Positions 41,572 to 49,099 of a stretch of DNA of 57,497 nucleotides are shown here, one piece after another (the first letter of the stretch is position 1; each line of letters opens with the position of its first letter). The stretch covers positions 1-57,497 of the IMG/VR virus record IMGVR_UViG_3300020582_000009. One strand, given 5' to 3'. Source of the DNA: a virus. Made by a program: the position numbers and the translations under genes. Below the pieces are notes generated by a model. It was not told the DNA's origin. It made no database searches and worked only from the letters and a program-made list of their open reading frames with translations.

Positions 41572-41769
41572 CTAGTAACTGCGCGTTGCGGCCAGCGTAT
41601 TGCGAACACGAATGCCAATTAGTTCGGATGACACACGATCATCGCGCGCCAAGCGGTCTAGCTCGTCGGCCTCATCCAAGATGCTCGCAATAAAGTTCTG
41701 CTCATCTTTCGTGAGGCCCAAGAACTTGCCGCGTCGGATCGCTGTAGCGAGTTGCGTTCGTTTCCGCAT
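41572..41769 (-). CDS. Hypothetical early protein, 65 residues
   Basis: MRKRTQLATAIRRGKFLGLTKDEQNFIASILDEADELDRLARDD: helical, charged. Start 41769 is placed two bases after the preceding stop. No family recognised. Confidence 0.6.
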   Translation of the reverse strand: MRKRTQLATAIRRGKFLGLTKDEQNFIASILDEADELDRLARDDRVSSELIGIRVRNTLAATRSY

Positions 41770-41770
41770 G

Positions 41771-41944
41771 TCACTTGTCCCCAGCAAGTGCGGCGCGCGC
41801 TGCTATTATTTCCGGTTCTTTTTCAAAGAGAGTCTTGGCCGTATGCACACCTTCAACATCGGCGCGTGCGGCCATCCAAGTTGCGAAATGACCGTCAACT
41901 AAATCTTCGACCAGATCACGCCATTGTTTCTCGGTCATTGTCAT
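41771..41944 (-). CDS. Hypothetical early protein, 57 residues
   Basis: Helical protein with KQWRDLVEDLVDGHFATWMAARADVEGVHTAKTLFEKEPEIIAAR. Start overlaps the upstream stop by four bases. Function unknown. Confidence 0.6.
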   Translation of the reverse strand: MTMTEKQWRDLVEDLVDGHFATWMAARADVEGVHTAKTLFEKEPEIIAARAALAGDK

Positions 41945-42081
41945 TCAGCCTTGGTTAGTGCGCGAACGAAAGCAATCAGCGCATCAGTCGCGGCTTTAAG
42001 ATCGCCCGGCGACTTGCCTACTGACGCCAAGCAGACGTTGAAGATATGTAGCCGCAACGCATCCTCGTCCGACTTGCTCAT
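41941..42081 (-). CDS. Hypothetical early protein, 46 residues
   Basis: Helical: SDEDALRLHIFNVCLASVGKSPGDLKAATDALIAFVRAL. Coupled with the next gene. Weak ribosome site (AGGAC too close to ATG). Confidence 0.5.
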   Translation of the reverse strand: MSKSDEDALRLHIFNVCLASVGKSPGDLKAATDALIAFVRALTKAE

Positions 42082-42098
42082 GTCCTGCCACTAATCAA

Positions 42099-42452
42099 TC
42101 AAGACTGCGCCAACTGTACCGGCTTGAACCGTTCCGCAATCCGGGCGGCGCCGTCATCCGGCAAATCCTTCAATCGCGCCGCCGCCTTCAATGCCTGATC
42201 GGCCGCGTCGGTCGTGCGCTTGATTTCGGATATGTAGGTTGTGAGTTCGAACAGACGACCGAGCGCGTGTGTGCATCGCTTTTCGATGACTTGCAGCCGA
42301 TCCTCTTTGTCTTTCAGTTTCGTTTCCAGGACGGCGATCTTCTGCCGGTATTCTTCGGCCTCGTTCAACAGTTGATCGCGCTGGCGACGTGTAGACGCCA
42401 TGTCGTTGAGGACTTTTTCAACCTGCGGATCGCGCTCGTAATCGTCGCTCAT
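42099..42452 (-). CDS. Coiled-coil early protein, 117 residues
   Basis: ATG 42452 with AAGGG site. A long coiled coil around residues 5-60 (KVLNDMASTRRQRDQLLNEAEEYRQKIAVLETKLKDKEDRL), then a helical tail. Function unknown; coupled to the nuclease gene upstream by a four-base overlap. Confidence 0.65.
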   Translation of the reverse strand: MSDDYERDPQVEKVLNDMASTRRQRDQLLNEAEEYRQKIAVLETKLKDKEDRLQVIEKRCTHALGRLFELTTYISEIKRTTDAADQALKAAARLKDLPDDGAARIAERFKPVQLAQS

Positions 42453-42901
42453 GTGATTGCCCTTCCCCGTTCCGAGATCGCCAGCATAATCACGGCGCGC
42501 ATTGCCAACAAGTCCCCGCGCTGTGCATAGAGGCGTTCGCACAGCAGGATCGGATTGAGGCCGACGCGGTCCCAAAACGCTATTTCGCCGATACGATGTT
42601 GCGAGTCTGGATCGTCGGTATGACACGCTTGGCAAACCGGCAAAGCCCATTTATCCGCCGGCTTCTTGCCCATGCCGCTGCGTTTGCCATGGGCGCCCGA
42701 TTGCATGCGGACGTGGGCCGCCACGCAGGCCGGATCAAGGCCGCAACAGACGCACATGCACTGCCGCACGCGCGCCAGATAGACCGGATCGTCATCGCTC
42801 ACGGCGCGAAGCCGGATGCGTGTCGCGACCGCCATCGGGCGCTTAAGCAGTTCGCCGGGCGAGGCGAAGCGTGCGAGGGTTTTGGGGTGATCGGGTTTCA
42901 T
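42449..42901 (-). CDS. HNH/DUF968-like nuclease
   Basis: 150 residues. CMCVCCGLDPACVAAHVR, then GMGKKPADKWALPVCQACH and IGEIAFWDRVGLNP: the paired Cys, the central His and the C-terminal CxxCH of a DUF968/HNH-type recombination nuclease. In lambdoid phages related proteins replace NinG/Rap or RusA to process recombination branches. Near the Sak4-like recombinase, which fits a recombination module. Confidence 0.75.
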   Translation of the reverse strand: MKPDHPKTLARFASPGELLKRPMAVATRIRLRAVSDDDPVYLARVRQCMCVCCGLDPACVAAHVRMQSGAHGKRSGMGKKPADKWALPVCQACHTDDPDSQHRIGEIAFWDRVGLNPILLCERLYAQRGDLLAMRAVIMLAISERGRAIT

Positions 42902-42964
42902 GGCTGCTGTAGATTTTTGGTCACGGATTAGCTGTGATTACGGTTCGGTCATCGTGGCGCCGCG

Positions 42965-43306
42965 TCAGTGCGACGCGACTTCATCAAGCATAGTGGCGAC
43001 TTCGTTGGGGGTACGTCCTGGTCGATCATTCCATTCTGGAATTGACCACATGCTCATGTGTTCAACGATGGCAGATATGGCTTTGTTGTAGACGTCATCT
43101 GGCGCGCCAAATAATGGGGGCAGTGCTGCGCCTGTGGCAGCCGTACTGACGGCTCCGATAACGCACAGGCTACCATCACTAGCTTCATAACGGTTCTGGC
43201 AGTGACCTCGGCGGCGGATCAACTCAGCCGCCGATCGTAGCACCCCCTGCCATGGCTCTAGCGGCTTTGTCTCGATTGGCAATTCCCATTTCGGATCATA
43301 CAGCAT
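42965..43306 (-). CDS. DUF6197-like early protein, 113 residues
   Basis: N-terminus MLYDPKWELPIETKP is shared with the gene at 36525. Then LRSAAELIRRRGHCQNRYEASDGSLCVIGAVS, the DUF6197 hallmark (helix then Cys-containing GA segment). Strong AGGAGAG ribosome site. Function unknown. Confidence 0.75.
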   Translation of the reverse strand: MLYDPKWELPIETKPLEPWQGVLRSAAELIRRRGHCQNRYEASDGSLCVIGAVSTAATGAALPPLFGAPDDVYNKAISAIVEHMSMWSIPEWNDRPGRTPNEVATMLDEVASH

Positions 43307-43410
43307 CGCCCTCTCCTATCTTTCCGCATTTTTCGGCGCACCTAAGCGCCCGTGTGACTTTCCGTGCCGCCTTCGCAACCCGTGATCTGGAATGATCCAA
43401 ATCCTTCCTG

Positions 43411-43459
43411 AAAAATCCCCGCGGCGGCAAACCAAGGGGGCCAGGAACGCCGCCGCGGG
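43411..43459 (-). terminator. Rho-independent terminator after the Sak4-like gene
   Basis: Perfect 11-base stem, CCCGCGGCGGC (43418-43428) pairing with GCCGCCGCGGG (43449-43459), 20-base loop. On the minus strand the stem is followed by GATTTTTC. It lies ten bases after the stop of the recombinase gene, so it ends or attenuates that transcript. Genes to the left would need read-through or the 39.7-kb promoter. Confidence 0.8.
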
Positions 43460-43468
43460 TCGGGGAAC

Positions 43469-44659
43469 TTAAACTTGGTCCCCGTATTCATTGACCGGAA
43501 TTGCCGACACCTTGGCAAAGTCCGGCAGATCGTCGTTGAGTTCGAGCGCGGTCTGTTCCGCCGCCGTGTGCGGCTTCGCGTCGGACTTGATGACATCGTA
43601 GTCGCCGGGGACGATCTGCGGCGCGTTGTAGCGCGAGGGCTTGCCCTCAAGCTCATGGTGCAGCGAGTCATAGCCGGCGCGGAGGTCGAACAGCGGCATG
43701 ATTTCCTCAATCTCGGTCCACGACTTGTTGTCGAAGTGCTTGCGGATCAGTTGGATTTTCCGTTGCTTATCTGCGGCCGACTGGCCGGGAATGTGCAGCA
43801 CCAGGAGCGATTGGATTTCATCGACCGCGATGCGGCGCTGGACAGGCTGCCAGTCTCGTTTCTCGGTGGTGATGATGTGCTGACTATCCGTGTGATCGTC
43901 CACGCCCATATGCCGGCCGCCGAGATTGAGGCGGTTGATATGCGGCAGAAAATCCTTGAAGTCTGGATTGTCGATCTGCTGGCCGTCGAGCGTGGTGGAG
44001 CGGTCCTTCTGGATCGTAGCGCGGTGCGTCACGATATGAGTGCGTGTGTTCTCGACGTGCTCCATGAGCACGAGAAGCGACGGCTCGAAGGCGGTTTCGC
44101 CTTCGGTCTTCATCTTCGTGCCAATCTTCTCCATCTGGCGCTTGCCATTGTCGTCAACGTAGTTCTCGAAAATGTCGCCGGCTCTGCCGCACATGATGAT
44201 GTGAAGTTTCGAATTGACGAACAGCGACGTGAACTGCGCCCATCCGTGATCGCCCTTGAGGTAGCCGTAATCGTCGATCTGCAAGAAGCTGCGCTGTTTC
44301 TTCTTCATGTAGGAGGCGCACAACTCGCGCCACGGATGCGTGATACTGTCGATGATGAGCACCGATGCGTGCTGCTCGGCCTCGCGCATGACCGTGAGCA
44401 GGTCCGCGAACGTCTTGCGCTTGGCGACCACGAATGGAACGCCGGCTTCCTGGAAATCGGGGATGAGCCAATCCGACCCGGTTTCGGTGTCGAACATGGC
44501 AACCGGCTTCGCTGCGTAATCGATGCCGAGCTTGCGCATGTGCAGCACAAGGCCAGCCGCGACCTTGCCGGCGGTCTTGGTCTTGCCGGCGCCGGATAGG
44601 CCGAGGATGCCCATTTTCAGAAAGGCCGAAGTGCTTTCGGCGGGCTGTAGCAGTGACAT
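43469..44659 (-). CDS. Sak4-like P-loop recombination ATPase
   Basis: 396 residues. Walker A GILGLSGAGKT at about residue 17, then Walker B HASVLIIDSITHPW at about 95, and a RecA-like body (KLHIIMCGRAGDIFENYVDDN). This is the RecA/Rad51-related single-strand annealing/exchange group (Sak4) of phages. The C-terminus carries GDYDVIKSDA, also found in the gene at 45396. Strong AAGGGAGAG site. Probably drives phage recombination with the HNH-like nuclease. Confidence 0.75.
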   Translation of the reverse strand: MSLLQPAESTSAFLKMGILGLSGAGKTKTAGKVAAGLVLHMRKLGIDYAAKPVAMFDTETGSDWLIPDFQEAGVPFVVAKRKTFADLLTVMREAEQHASVLIIDSITHPWRELCASYMKKKQRSFLQIDDYGYLKGDHGWAQFTSLFVNSKLHIIMCGRAGDIFENYVDDNGKRQMEKIGTKMKTEGETAFEPSLLVLMEHVENTRTHIVTHRATIQKDRSTTLDGQQIDNPDFKDFLPHINRLNLGGRHMGVDDHTDSQHIITTEKRDWQPVQRRIAVDEIQSLLVLHIPGQSAADKQRKIQLIRKHFDNKSWTEIEEIMPLFDLRAGYDSLHHELEGKPSRYNAPQIVPGDYDVIKSDAKPHTAAEQTALELNDDLPDFAKVSAIPVNEYGDQV

Positions 44660-44681
44660 TTTACTCTCCCTTGGTTGAACG

Positions 44682-44987
44682 TCAGTGAACCTTATTCGCC
44701 AGATACACGGCATCCTTCGTCAGCATCGCCCGTAGTTCGCGCGACACCCGATCGTGATATTTGGCGCCGAGTTGCAACATGGTATTCTCATCGCACAGTC
44801 GCGTGCGCAGCACGGCGATATCGGGCGCATCGTATTCATTCTCCGGCACCGGCAGAACCATGGCTTCGCCGCCAGGATTGCGGCCGGTCTCGGTGGCGAC
44901 CGCAAGCGCGCTCGTGGCGTCCGTCGCTTCGACGACGGTTGCGCCGAGGAGGCCGTTCGCATCGATGAAACTAAGATACCAAAGCAT
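44682..44987 (-). CDS. Hypothetical early protein, 101 residues
   Basis: Start 44987 follows a TGATG overlap. Beta-alpha pattern LWYLSFIDANGLLGATVVEATDATSALAVATETGRNPGGEAM then a helical end RVSRELRAMLTKDAV. It could bind another early protein; no family. Confidence 0.65.
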   Translation of the reverse strand: MLWYLSFIDANGLLGATVVEATDATSALAVATETGRNPGGEAMVLPVPENEYDAPDIAVLRTRLCDENTMLQLGAKYHDRVSRELRAMLTKDAVYLANKVH

Positions 44988-45079
44988 CACTCGGTTTCCT
45001 CGAAATCGCTGCATCCGAAAATGGCGGCGAAGATAACGTAGGTCCCAAGGATGATGACGGGAATCCATAGGAATCTCAT
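44987..45079 (-). CDS. Membrane mini-protein, 30 residues
   Basis: One hydrophobic helix, FLWIPVIILGTYVIFAAIFG, then CSDFEETE. Overlaps both neighbours by a few bases. Too short for a family call. Confidence 0.5.
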   Translation of the reverse strand: MRFLWIPVIILGTYVIFAAIFGCSDFEETE

Positions 45080-45267
45080 CGGCACATATCCCCAATGGGG
45101 AAGCTGTGGGCGATATAAACCCGCGTGCAGCCGCGATTGTCGCCATGCTGCCAAAGCACATAGGCGGCGCAGACCGTGCAGCCGGTGAGAGCAAGGGCCG
45201 CGAACAGGCGCAGGCCAAAGCTGGCGATCTTCATTTCGGTGCGGAAGTGGATTTGATCGGGGCGCAT
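45076..45267 (-). CDS. Small membrane protein, 63 residues
   Basis: N-terminal basic region then FGLRLFAALALTGCTVCAAYVLW, a single helix with two Cys, and a polar tail with two Cys. A possible lipobox-like LTGC. GGTGA ribosome site. Function unknown. Confidence 0.6.
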   Translation of the reverse strand: MRPDQIHFRTEMKIASFGLRLFAALALTGCTVCAAYVLWQHGDNRGCTRVYIAHSFPIGDMCR

Positions 45268-45270
45268 TGT

Positions 45271-45396
45271 TCACCAAAATTTCGTAATGAAGTGGAGGGC
45301 GACGTAACCGATAGTGCCGACGATAGTGCACCATACCAAGATGAAACAGCCGGCGAGGAAAAGCGTAGCTTTGTCGCCCTTATCAAGCTTCGCCAT
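45271..45396 (-). CDS. Membrane mini-protein, 41 residues
   Basis: MAKLDKGDKATLFLAGCFILVWCTIVGTIGYVALHF: one transmembrane helix of about 25 residues. TGATG coupling with the gene upstream. Function unknown. Confidence 0.55.
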   Translation of the reverse strand: MAKLDKGDKATLFLAGCFILVWCTIVGTIGYVALHFITKFW

Positions 45397-45845
45397 CACA
45401 ATCCCCGCTCATCCCTGATCCGCGCGATAACCGCAAGCGCAGTACGTCCATGCCGGACGGCGCGGTCGACGGACTCGTACTCGCCGCGATAGTCCTCGGC
45501 CGCGCGATCAAGCTCGAACGTCGCATTGCCCTCGATCGCCGACACGAACACGTCGGTAAACTGCCGCATGTCCACCGTACCGATGGCGCTTGACCGAACC
45601 TCGGTGCCGACCGACAGCAGCCAGCGATCCGCGATAGCGGCCACACGCTTGATGAAGTCAGCCACGTCCTCGAATTCCTCAGGCTGCGGATTGATATGGA
45701 TGTGCGGCACCGCCAAGCACCGCAACTCGTCGATCATCGCCGCGAACGACCGTCCCATGGACGTATCGGGCTGTTTGTTTGCTGACGCTTGCGCGTCGGA
45801 CTTGATAACGTCGTAGTCGCCGGGGATGTGGGTGGGGTTGGTCAT
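45396..45845 (-). CDS. Hypothetical early protein with GDYDVIKSDA motif, 149 residues
   Basis: ATG 45845 with a GAGGGAGAA site. Starts TNPTHIPGDYDVIKSDA, identical over ten residues to a motif near the end of the Sak4-like protein. The rest is helical, acidic (AEDYRGEYESVDRAVRHGRTALAVIARIRDE). The shared motif may bind one common partner such as SSB or the recombinase. Confidence 0.7.
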   Translation of the reverse strand: MTNPTHIPGDYDVIKSDAQASANKQPDTSMGRSFAAMIDELRCLAVPHIHINPQPEEFEDVADFIKRVAAIADRWLLSVGTEVRSSAIGTVDMRQFTDVFVSAIEGNATFELDRAAEDYRGEYESVDRAVRHGRTALAVIARIRDERGL

Positions 45846-45856
45846 GGCTTTCTCCC

Positions 45857-46381
45857 TCACGCGGCCAAACGGGATTTGAGGTTTTTGAGCATCCGAGCGC
45901 GGCCAACGGCGCCGCACATTTTCCAGACGCGCTCAAGGTCAGCAAACAAAGTAACTTGTTCGCCGGGAACCCACGGGCGTCCCGGAACCATGATCGCCGA
46001 CAGTTTGGCGACATTGACCGCGTCGGCAACGAGCGCGTTCCACTCGGCGACAATCCGCTCGTCTTTCGCAGCGGCCTTAGCGCGGTGCATGGCGCGAATT
46101 TCGGGGCGCGTCTTGTAGGACTTGATAAGACCGTTGTCGTCGGTCTTGGCTACGCAATCTGTGCCGACCTTGAAGGTGCGGCCATCAGCCGAACGGATGG
46201 CGCAAACGTAGCGGATGCCAGTCCCGCAGTACGCGCACGAGCCGCTGGCCTGTGTGGTGCCGTCTGGATGGGTGATAAACTGCTCGGAAACGCCGATGCA
46301 ACGGAAAGGAGCGCGGCCAAGCCCGGCGCGCTCGAATACGTGAAGCCCAACCTCCGCGGGATTGTCGGTGCGAGCTAACAT
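45857..46381 (-). CDS. Zn-binding early protein, paralog B2, 174 residues
   Basis: First gene of the leftward operon; strong AAGGGGA site. Same architecture as the gene at 39154: TDNPAEVGLHVFERAGLGRAP, GSCAYCGTGIRYVC, GRTFKVGTDC. Both copies lead an operon next to a regulated promoter, which suggests an immediate-early role. Function unknown. Confidence 0.75.
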   Translation of the reverse strand: MLARTDNPAEVGLHVFERAGLGRAPFRCIGVSEQFITHPDGTTQASGSCAYCGTGIRYVCAIRSADGRTFKVGTDCVAKTDDNGLIKSYKTRPEIRAMHRAKAAAKDERIVAEWNALVADAVNVAKLSAIMVPGRPWVPGEQVTLFADLERVWKMCGAVGRARMLKNLKSRLAA

Positions 46382-46409
46382 GATAAGTCCCCTTGGTTCG
46401 ACAAAAACG

Positions 46410-46451
46410 ACACTAATTCATCTTTTCTGAATATGCAAGCCCTATTCAGAA
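46410..46451 (-). promoter_or_regulatory. Leftward early promoter with operator
   Basis: Minus-strand -35 TTGCAT (46433-46438) and -10 TAGTGT (46410-46415), spacer 17. The spacer holds AATTCATCTTTTCTGAA (46415-46431). A perfect inverted repeat, TTCTGAATA (46425-46433) and TATTCAGAA (46443-46451), 9-base spacer, covers the -35. It controls the gene at 46381 and the operon to the left. Confidence 0.7.
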
Positions 46452-46483
46452 ATTATTTTATGAACGGTCGCCAACGCACCTCT

Positions 46484-46516
46484 TGCCAATTCACCTTTTC
46501 TAAACTATAGGGAATT
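46484..46516 (+). promoter_or_regulatory. Rightward early promoter with operator copy
   Basis: -35 TTGCCA (46484-46489), -10 TATAGG (46506-46511), spacer 16. The spacer holds AATTCACCTTTTCTAAA (46488-46504), which matches the operator copy in the leftward promoter at 15 of 17 bases, in the same orientation. Start-to-start distance is 73 bases (seven helical turns). The predicted transcript would start next to the ATG at 46519, so the mRNA may be leaderless. Confidence 0.65.
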
Positions 46517-46518
46517 TC

Positions 46519-46740
46519 ATGGCTGAAACCACGCTCGATAGCCTCAGCGCCGTTATTCGCGCCTTGGGCGGTCCTACAGCGGTTGCGCGGCTGACCCGGA
46601 CAAAGCTGTCCGCCGTGAGCAACTGGCAGAAATTCGGGCGATTTCCGGCTAAAACCTATGTGGTCATGACGGCGGCGCTGCAACGGCGTCGTAAATCGGC
46701 GCCTGCGGCCCTTTGGGGTATGACCGAGGCCGCCGAATGA
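46519..46740 (+). CDS. HTH regulator (CI/Cro-like), 73 residues
   Basis: Helical DNA-binding protein: LSAVIRALGGPTAVARLTRTKLSAVSNWQKFG, then PAKTYVVMTAALQRR. The layout of a small XRE/YdaS-type HTH matches switch regulators. The transcript may begin at the ATG (see the promoter). It is divergent from the leftward operon and is the best candidate to bind the shared operator. Confidence 0.75.
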   Translation: MAETTLDSLSAVIRALGGPTAVARLTRTKLSAVSNWQKFGRFPAKTYVVMTAALQRRRKSAPAALWGMTEAAE

Positions 46741-47258
46741 CCGACACCCCCCGCGAACGCCTCGCCGCCTTCCTCCAAGCCAAAGGCATCAAGGCCACAG
46801 CCGAATTCGCCCATAAGGCCGGCATCACCACCAGGCATGCCGCCAATGCCCTGACGGGGCGCCCAGTGGCGACGGTTCCGTATCTGCGTATCTGCGCCGC
46901 CCTCGGCTTCGACCCGCTCCCTGAGCTTTCCTACCGCATACCGGAGCCTGCGGATTTTGACTTTGCGTTCTTCGCCATGGGCTTCAAGATCGCGCGCGGC
47001 CTCAAGGGCGATAAGGACCGAACGGCGGCGGATGCCATCGGCGGCATATCGGCTTCGACCATCTGCCGCATCGAACTGGCGCACATCATGGGCATCGGCG
47101 TGGTACTCCGCGCCTGCCGCTATATCGGGCTGCATCCTTTCGGATATCTGCGGGTGCCACAGGCGGCTGTTTTCGGGCTGAAAACCGATGTTTCACGTGG
47201 AACACCATCAATATCAAAGGCTTATGGTGACCGAACCCTAATCACGGAGGTTCCGTGA
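46737..47258 (+). CDS. Tandem-HTH regulator, 173 residues
   Basis: ATGA overlap with the previous gene. N-terminal HTH-like region (AEFAHKAGITTRHAANALTGRP, residues about 21-43) and a second (ADAIGGISASTICRIELAH, about 98-117), each followed by a short helical extension. Such two-headed small regulators are phage repressor candidates. Together with the upstream gene it forms a two-regulator switch. Confidence 0.65.
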   Translation: MTDTPRERLAAFLQAKGIKATAEFAHKAGITTRHAANALTGRPVATVPYLRICAALGFDPLPELSYRIPEPADFDFAFFAMGFKIARGLKGDKDRTAADAIGGISASTICRIELAHIMGIGVVLRACRYIGLHPFGYLRVPQAAVFGLKTDVSRGTPSISKAYGDRTLITEVP

Positions 47259-47506
47259 CCCATCCTATCCGAATCCAGCCGCTACTTCCCCAGCTTGAAT
47301 CCATGCTCCGCCACGCCCAGCACTTTCTGGACTACGCGCTCAAGGTCCACCTGGAGGAACGCGGTCATAAAGCATTCCGGCAAGCCCAGCTCAAGCGAGC
47401 GCTGGAACGGGTGGCGGAACTGACTCTGGCGATCGAAGCGGTGAGGAATGTGCGCGTGCCAATGCCGATAGGAAGCATTGGGTCACGAGAGGGCGTTGCG
47501 GGCTGA
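47255..47506 (+). CDS. Hypothetical early protein, 83 residues
   Basis: GTG start with four-base overlap. Helical: LLPQLESMLRHAQHFLDYALKVHLEERGHKAFRQAQLKRALERVAELTLAIEAV. Part of the rightward early operon. No family recognised. Confidence 0.65.
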   Translation: MTHPIRIQPLLPQLESMLRHAQHFLDYALKVHLEERGHKAFRQAQLKRALERVAELTLAIEAVRNVRVPMPIGSIGSREGVAG

Positions 47507-47566
47507 TAGGCCGGACTCGGTCAACGGGATGCGGGGATTCTAGGCTGTACAATGCGGAGGATCGTG

Positions 47567-47767
47567 ATGGTGAAGAATATAATATTAGTCGCTGTATCCT
47601 GGATCGTTGGTGCTCCCTTGGCAATTGCCATGTTTCTCGTCCTGGTCGTAATTCTCGGCCTAATGATTGATGGCATCGGACAATACGATGAGCAGCATGA
47701 TCGATGCCTCAAGAATGCGACTAATGGTTATGAAATTAAGGAGTGCCGTCGGATATGGAGCGAGTGA
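47567..47767 (+). CDS. Membrane protein, 66 residues
   Basis: ATG 47567 chosen for a GGAGG site seven bases upstream. One long hydrophobic region NIILVAVSWIVGAPLAIAMFLVLVVILGLMI, then a polar tail with Cys (EQHDRCLKNATNGYEIKECRRIW). Function unknown. Confidence 0.65.
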   Translation: MVKNIILVAVSWIVGAPLAIAMFLVLVVILGLMIDGIGQYDEQHDRCLKNATNGYEIKECRRIWSE

Positions 47768-47771
47768 CAAA

Positions 47772-47924
47772 ATGCTGACGTGGTATCTAATTTGTCTCGC
47801 TCGCCGCCGCTGCCCTGATCGGTTCTATTCTTACATCGGCTTCGGCATTTGGTTGATCCCGACGCCAGATACCTATGATCCGTGGACGGAGAGACTGACG
47901 AATAACAACTGCGAGGAACCATGA
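47772..47924 (+). CDS. Hypothetical mini-protein, 50 residues
   Basis: Starts ATG 47772, five bases after the previous stop. MLTWYLICLARRRCPDRFYSYIGFGIWLIPTPDTYDP: aromatic-rich, membrane-associating N-terminus. Stop overlaps next gene. Confidence 0.5.
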   Translation: MLTWYLICLARRRCPDRFYSYIGFGIWLIPTPDTYDPWTERLTNNNCEEP

Positions 47925-48259
47925 ATTTTTTATATCAGATCGGTGAGATGACAGACGGCAACAATCGGCCTGTTACAGATCGCGCATTTATTGAAATCGT
48001 CGAAGCACACGATCCGCAAATAATACTTGGAGAAATCAACATCGAGATAGCGGACGCGGCCGAGCATGCGCGCCTTATCGCCGCGGCCCCTAGGTTGCTT
48101 GAGGCCCTTAAATTGTTCACATCTCCATCAATGGGTGAGACCAGGACAATGCTTGGGGAATCGTCCATAGGCTGGCAACAGAGCGATGGCCTGACCGCAT
48201 CAGAGCGAGTCGCTATGGCCCGCGCCGCTGTCGCCGAAGCAACCATGGTCAAACTATAG
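47921..48259 (+). CDS. Hypothetical early protein, 112 residues
   Basis: GAGGAACC site. N-terminal beta strands then AEHARLIAAAPRLLEALKLF, a pattern common in phage and plasmid early proteins (AARLIAAAPDLLEAL). Function unknown. Confidence 0.7.
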   Translation: MNFLYQIGEMTDGNNRPVTDRAFIEIVEAHDPQIILGEINIEIADAAEHARLIAAAPRLLEALKLFTSPSMGETRTMLGESSIGWQQSDGLTASERVAMARAAVAEATMVKL

Positions 48260-48268
48260 GAGAACTCC

Positions 48269-48472
48269 GTGACTGACGAACAGATCAAATACACGGTCGA
48301 TCGCTTCCTTGGCTGGAAGCTGCCAAGCAACTTTAGCCCGGACGCCGGAATCAGTTTCAAGCGCCCGAACTATCGTCCGTCTGTTGACACGACGCCTTCT
48401 GGCACAAATCTTTTCGACGCTGCGCAAGCCGAGGTCATGGTTCGGTATATGGTCGATGGAATGCCTCATTGA
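48269..48472 (+). CDS. Hypothetical early protein, 67 residues
   Basis: GTG start with AGGAGAA site. DEQIKYTVDRFLGWKLPSNFSPDAGISFKRPNY then TPSGTNLFDAAQAEVMVRYMVDGMPH: a layout shared by many phage early proteins of alphaproteobacteria. Function unknown. Confidence 0.7.
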   Translation: MTDEQIKYTVDRFLGWKLPSNFSPDAGISFKRPNYRPSVDTTPSGTNLFDAAQAEVMVRYMVDGMPH

Positions 48473-48485
48473 AAAGACCGAACCA

Positions 48486-48923
48486 ATGACCCTCGCCTAT
48501 CTCGGCACGCCCTACACAAAATTCAAACGCGGATTAGAAGCCGCATTCGTCGAAGCATCTAATCTCGCCGGCCGTTTACTAAGCGCTGGCGTTTTCACAT
48601 TTTCCCCGATCGTTCATTCGCATCCCCTCGCGACTCACGCCAACCTCGATCCTTTGGACCTGAATATCTGGTACGGCATCAATCAAATATTTATGGCCCG
48701 CTGCGATGTCCTGATCGTCGCCCACATGGGCGGCTGGCAAGACTCCAAAGGTATCGCTTACGAGATCGAATTTTTCGAAAAGGCAGACAAGCCGATCTTT
48801 GATCTCGATGTAGAATCGCTGGCGATGATTCGCAGAGCGAAGACTGAATTCACCGGCGATCCGCGCATGAAATGGTCGATCAAGGACATGCCGCCGTTCT
48901 GGACGAAAGCGGTGAGCGAATGA
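48486..48923 (+). CDS. DUF1937-type protein
   Basis: 145 residues, ATG 48486. LAYLGTPYTKFKRGLEAAFVEASNLAGRLLSAG, SPIVHSHPLA, and CDVLIVAHMGGWQDSKGIAYEIEFFEKADKPIFDLD fit the DUF1937 family, a Rossmann-like relative of nucleoside 2-deoxyribosyltransferases. It may act on nucleotides or NAD-like substrates, which is inference. Confidence 0.8.
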   Translation: MTLAYLGTPYTKFKRGLEAAFVEASNLAGRLLSAGVFTFSPIVHSHPLATHANLDPLDLNIWYGINQIFMARCDVLIVAHMGGWQDSKGIAYEIEFFEKADKPIFDLDVESLAMIRRAKTEFTGDPRMKWSIKDMPPFWTKAVSE

Positions 48924-49099
48924 CGTTTCCGTGCCGGCCAAACAAAGACAGCGTGTCGGAGCCAACGCCGCAACCCGACGATTTTGAATTACCGCGTTTT
49001 CAAAAACAGCCGCAACTAAAAGAGTTGTTTGGGCCGCATCCTGACTTGGATTATAATAATCTGCTGTTCGCACTTTGGGGCGCGGGGTTCATTCCATGA
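48920..49099 (+). CDS. Hypothetical mini-protein, 59 residues
   Basis: ATGA overlaps on both sides. Pro-rich: NKDSVSEPTPQPDDFELPRFQKQPQLKEL then NNLLFALWGAGFIP. No family recognised. Confidence 0.6.
   Translation: MTFPCRPNKDSVSEPTPQPDDFELPRFQKQPQLKELFGPHPDLDYNNLLFALWGAGFIP

Noticed and set aside
43342-43710. 122-residue minus frame spanning the terminator
   Set aside because: Overlaps the Sak4-like gene in another phase and a strong terminator; Arg/Ser/Thr-rich shadow.
43475-44599. 374-residue plus-strand open frame opposite the Sak4-like gene
   Set aside because: It is the antisense shadow of a gene with clear Walker motifs; no ribosome site or domain.
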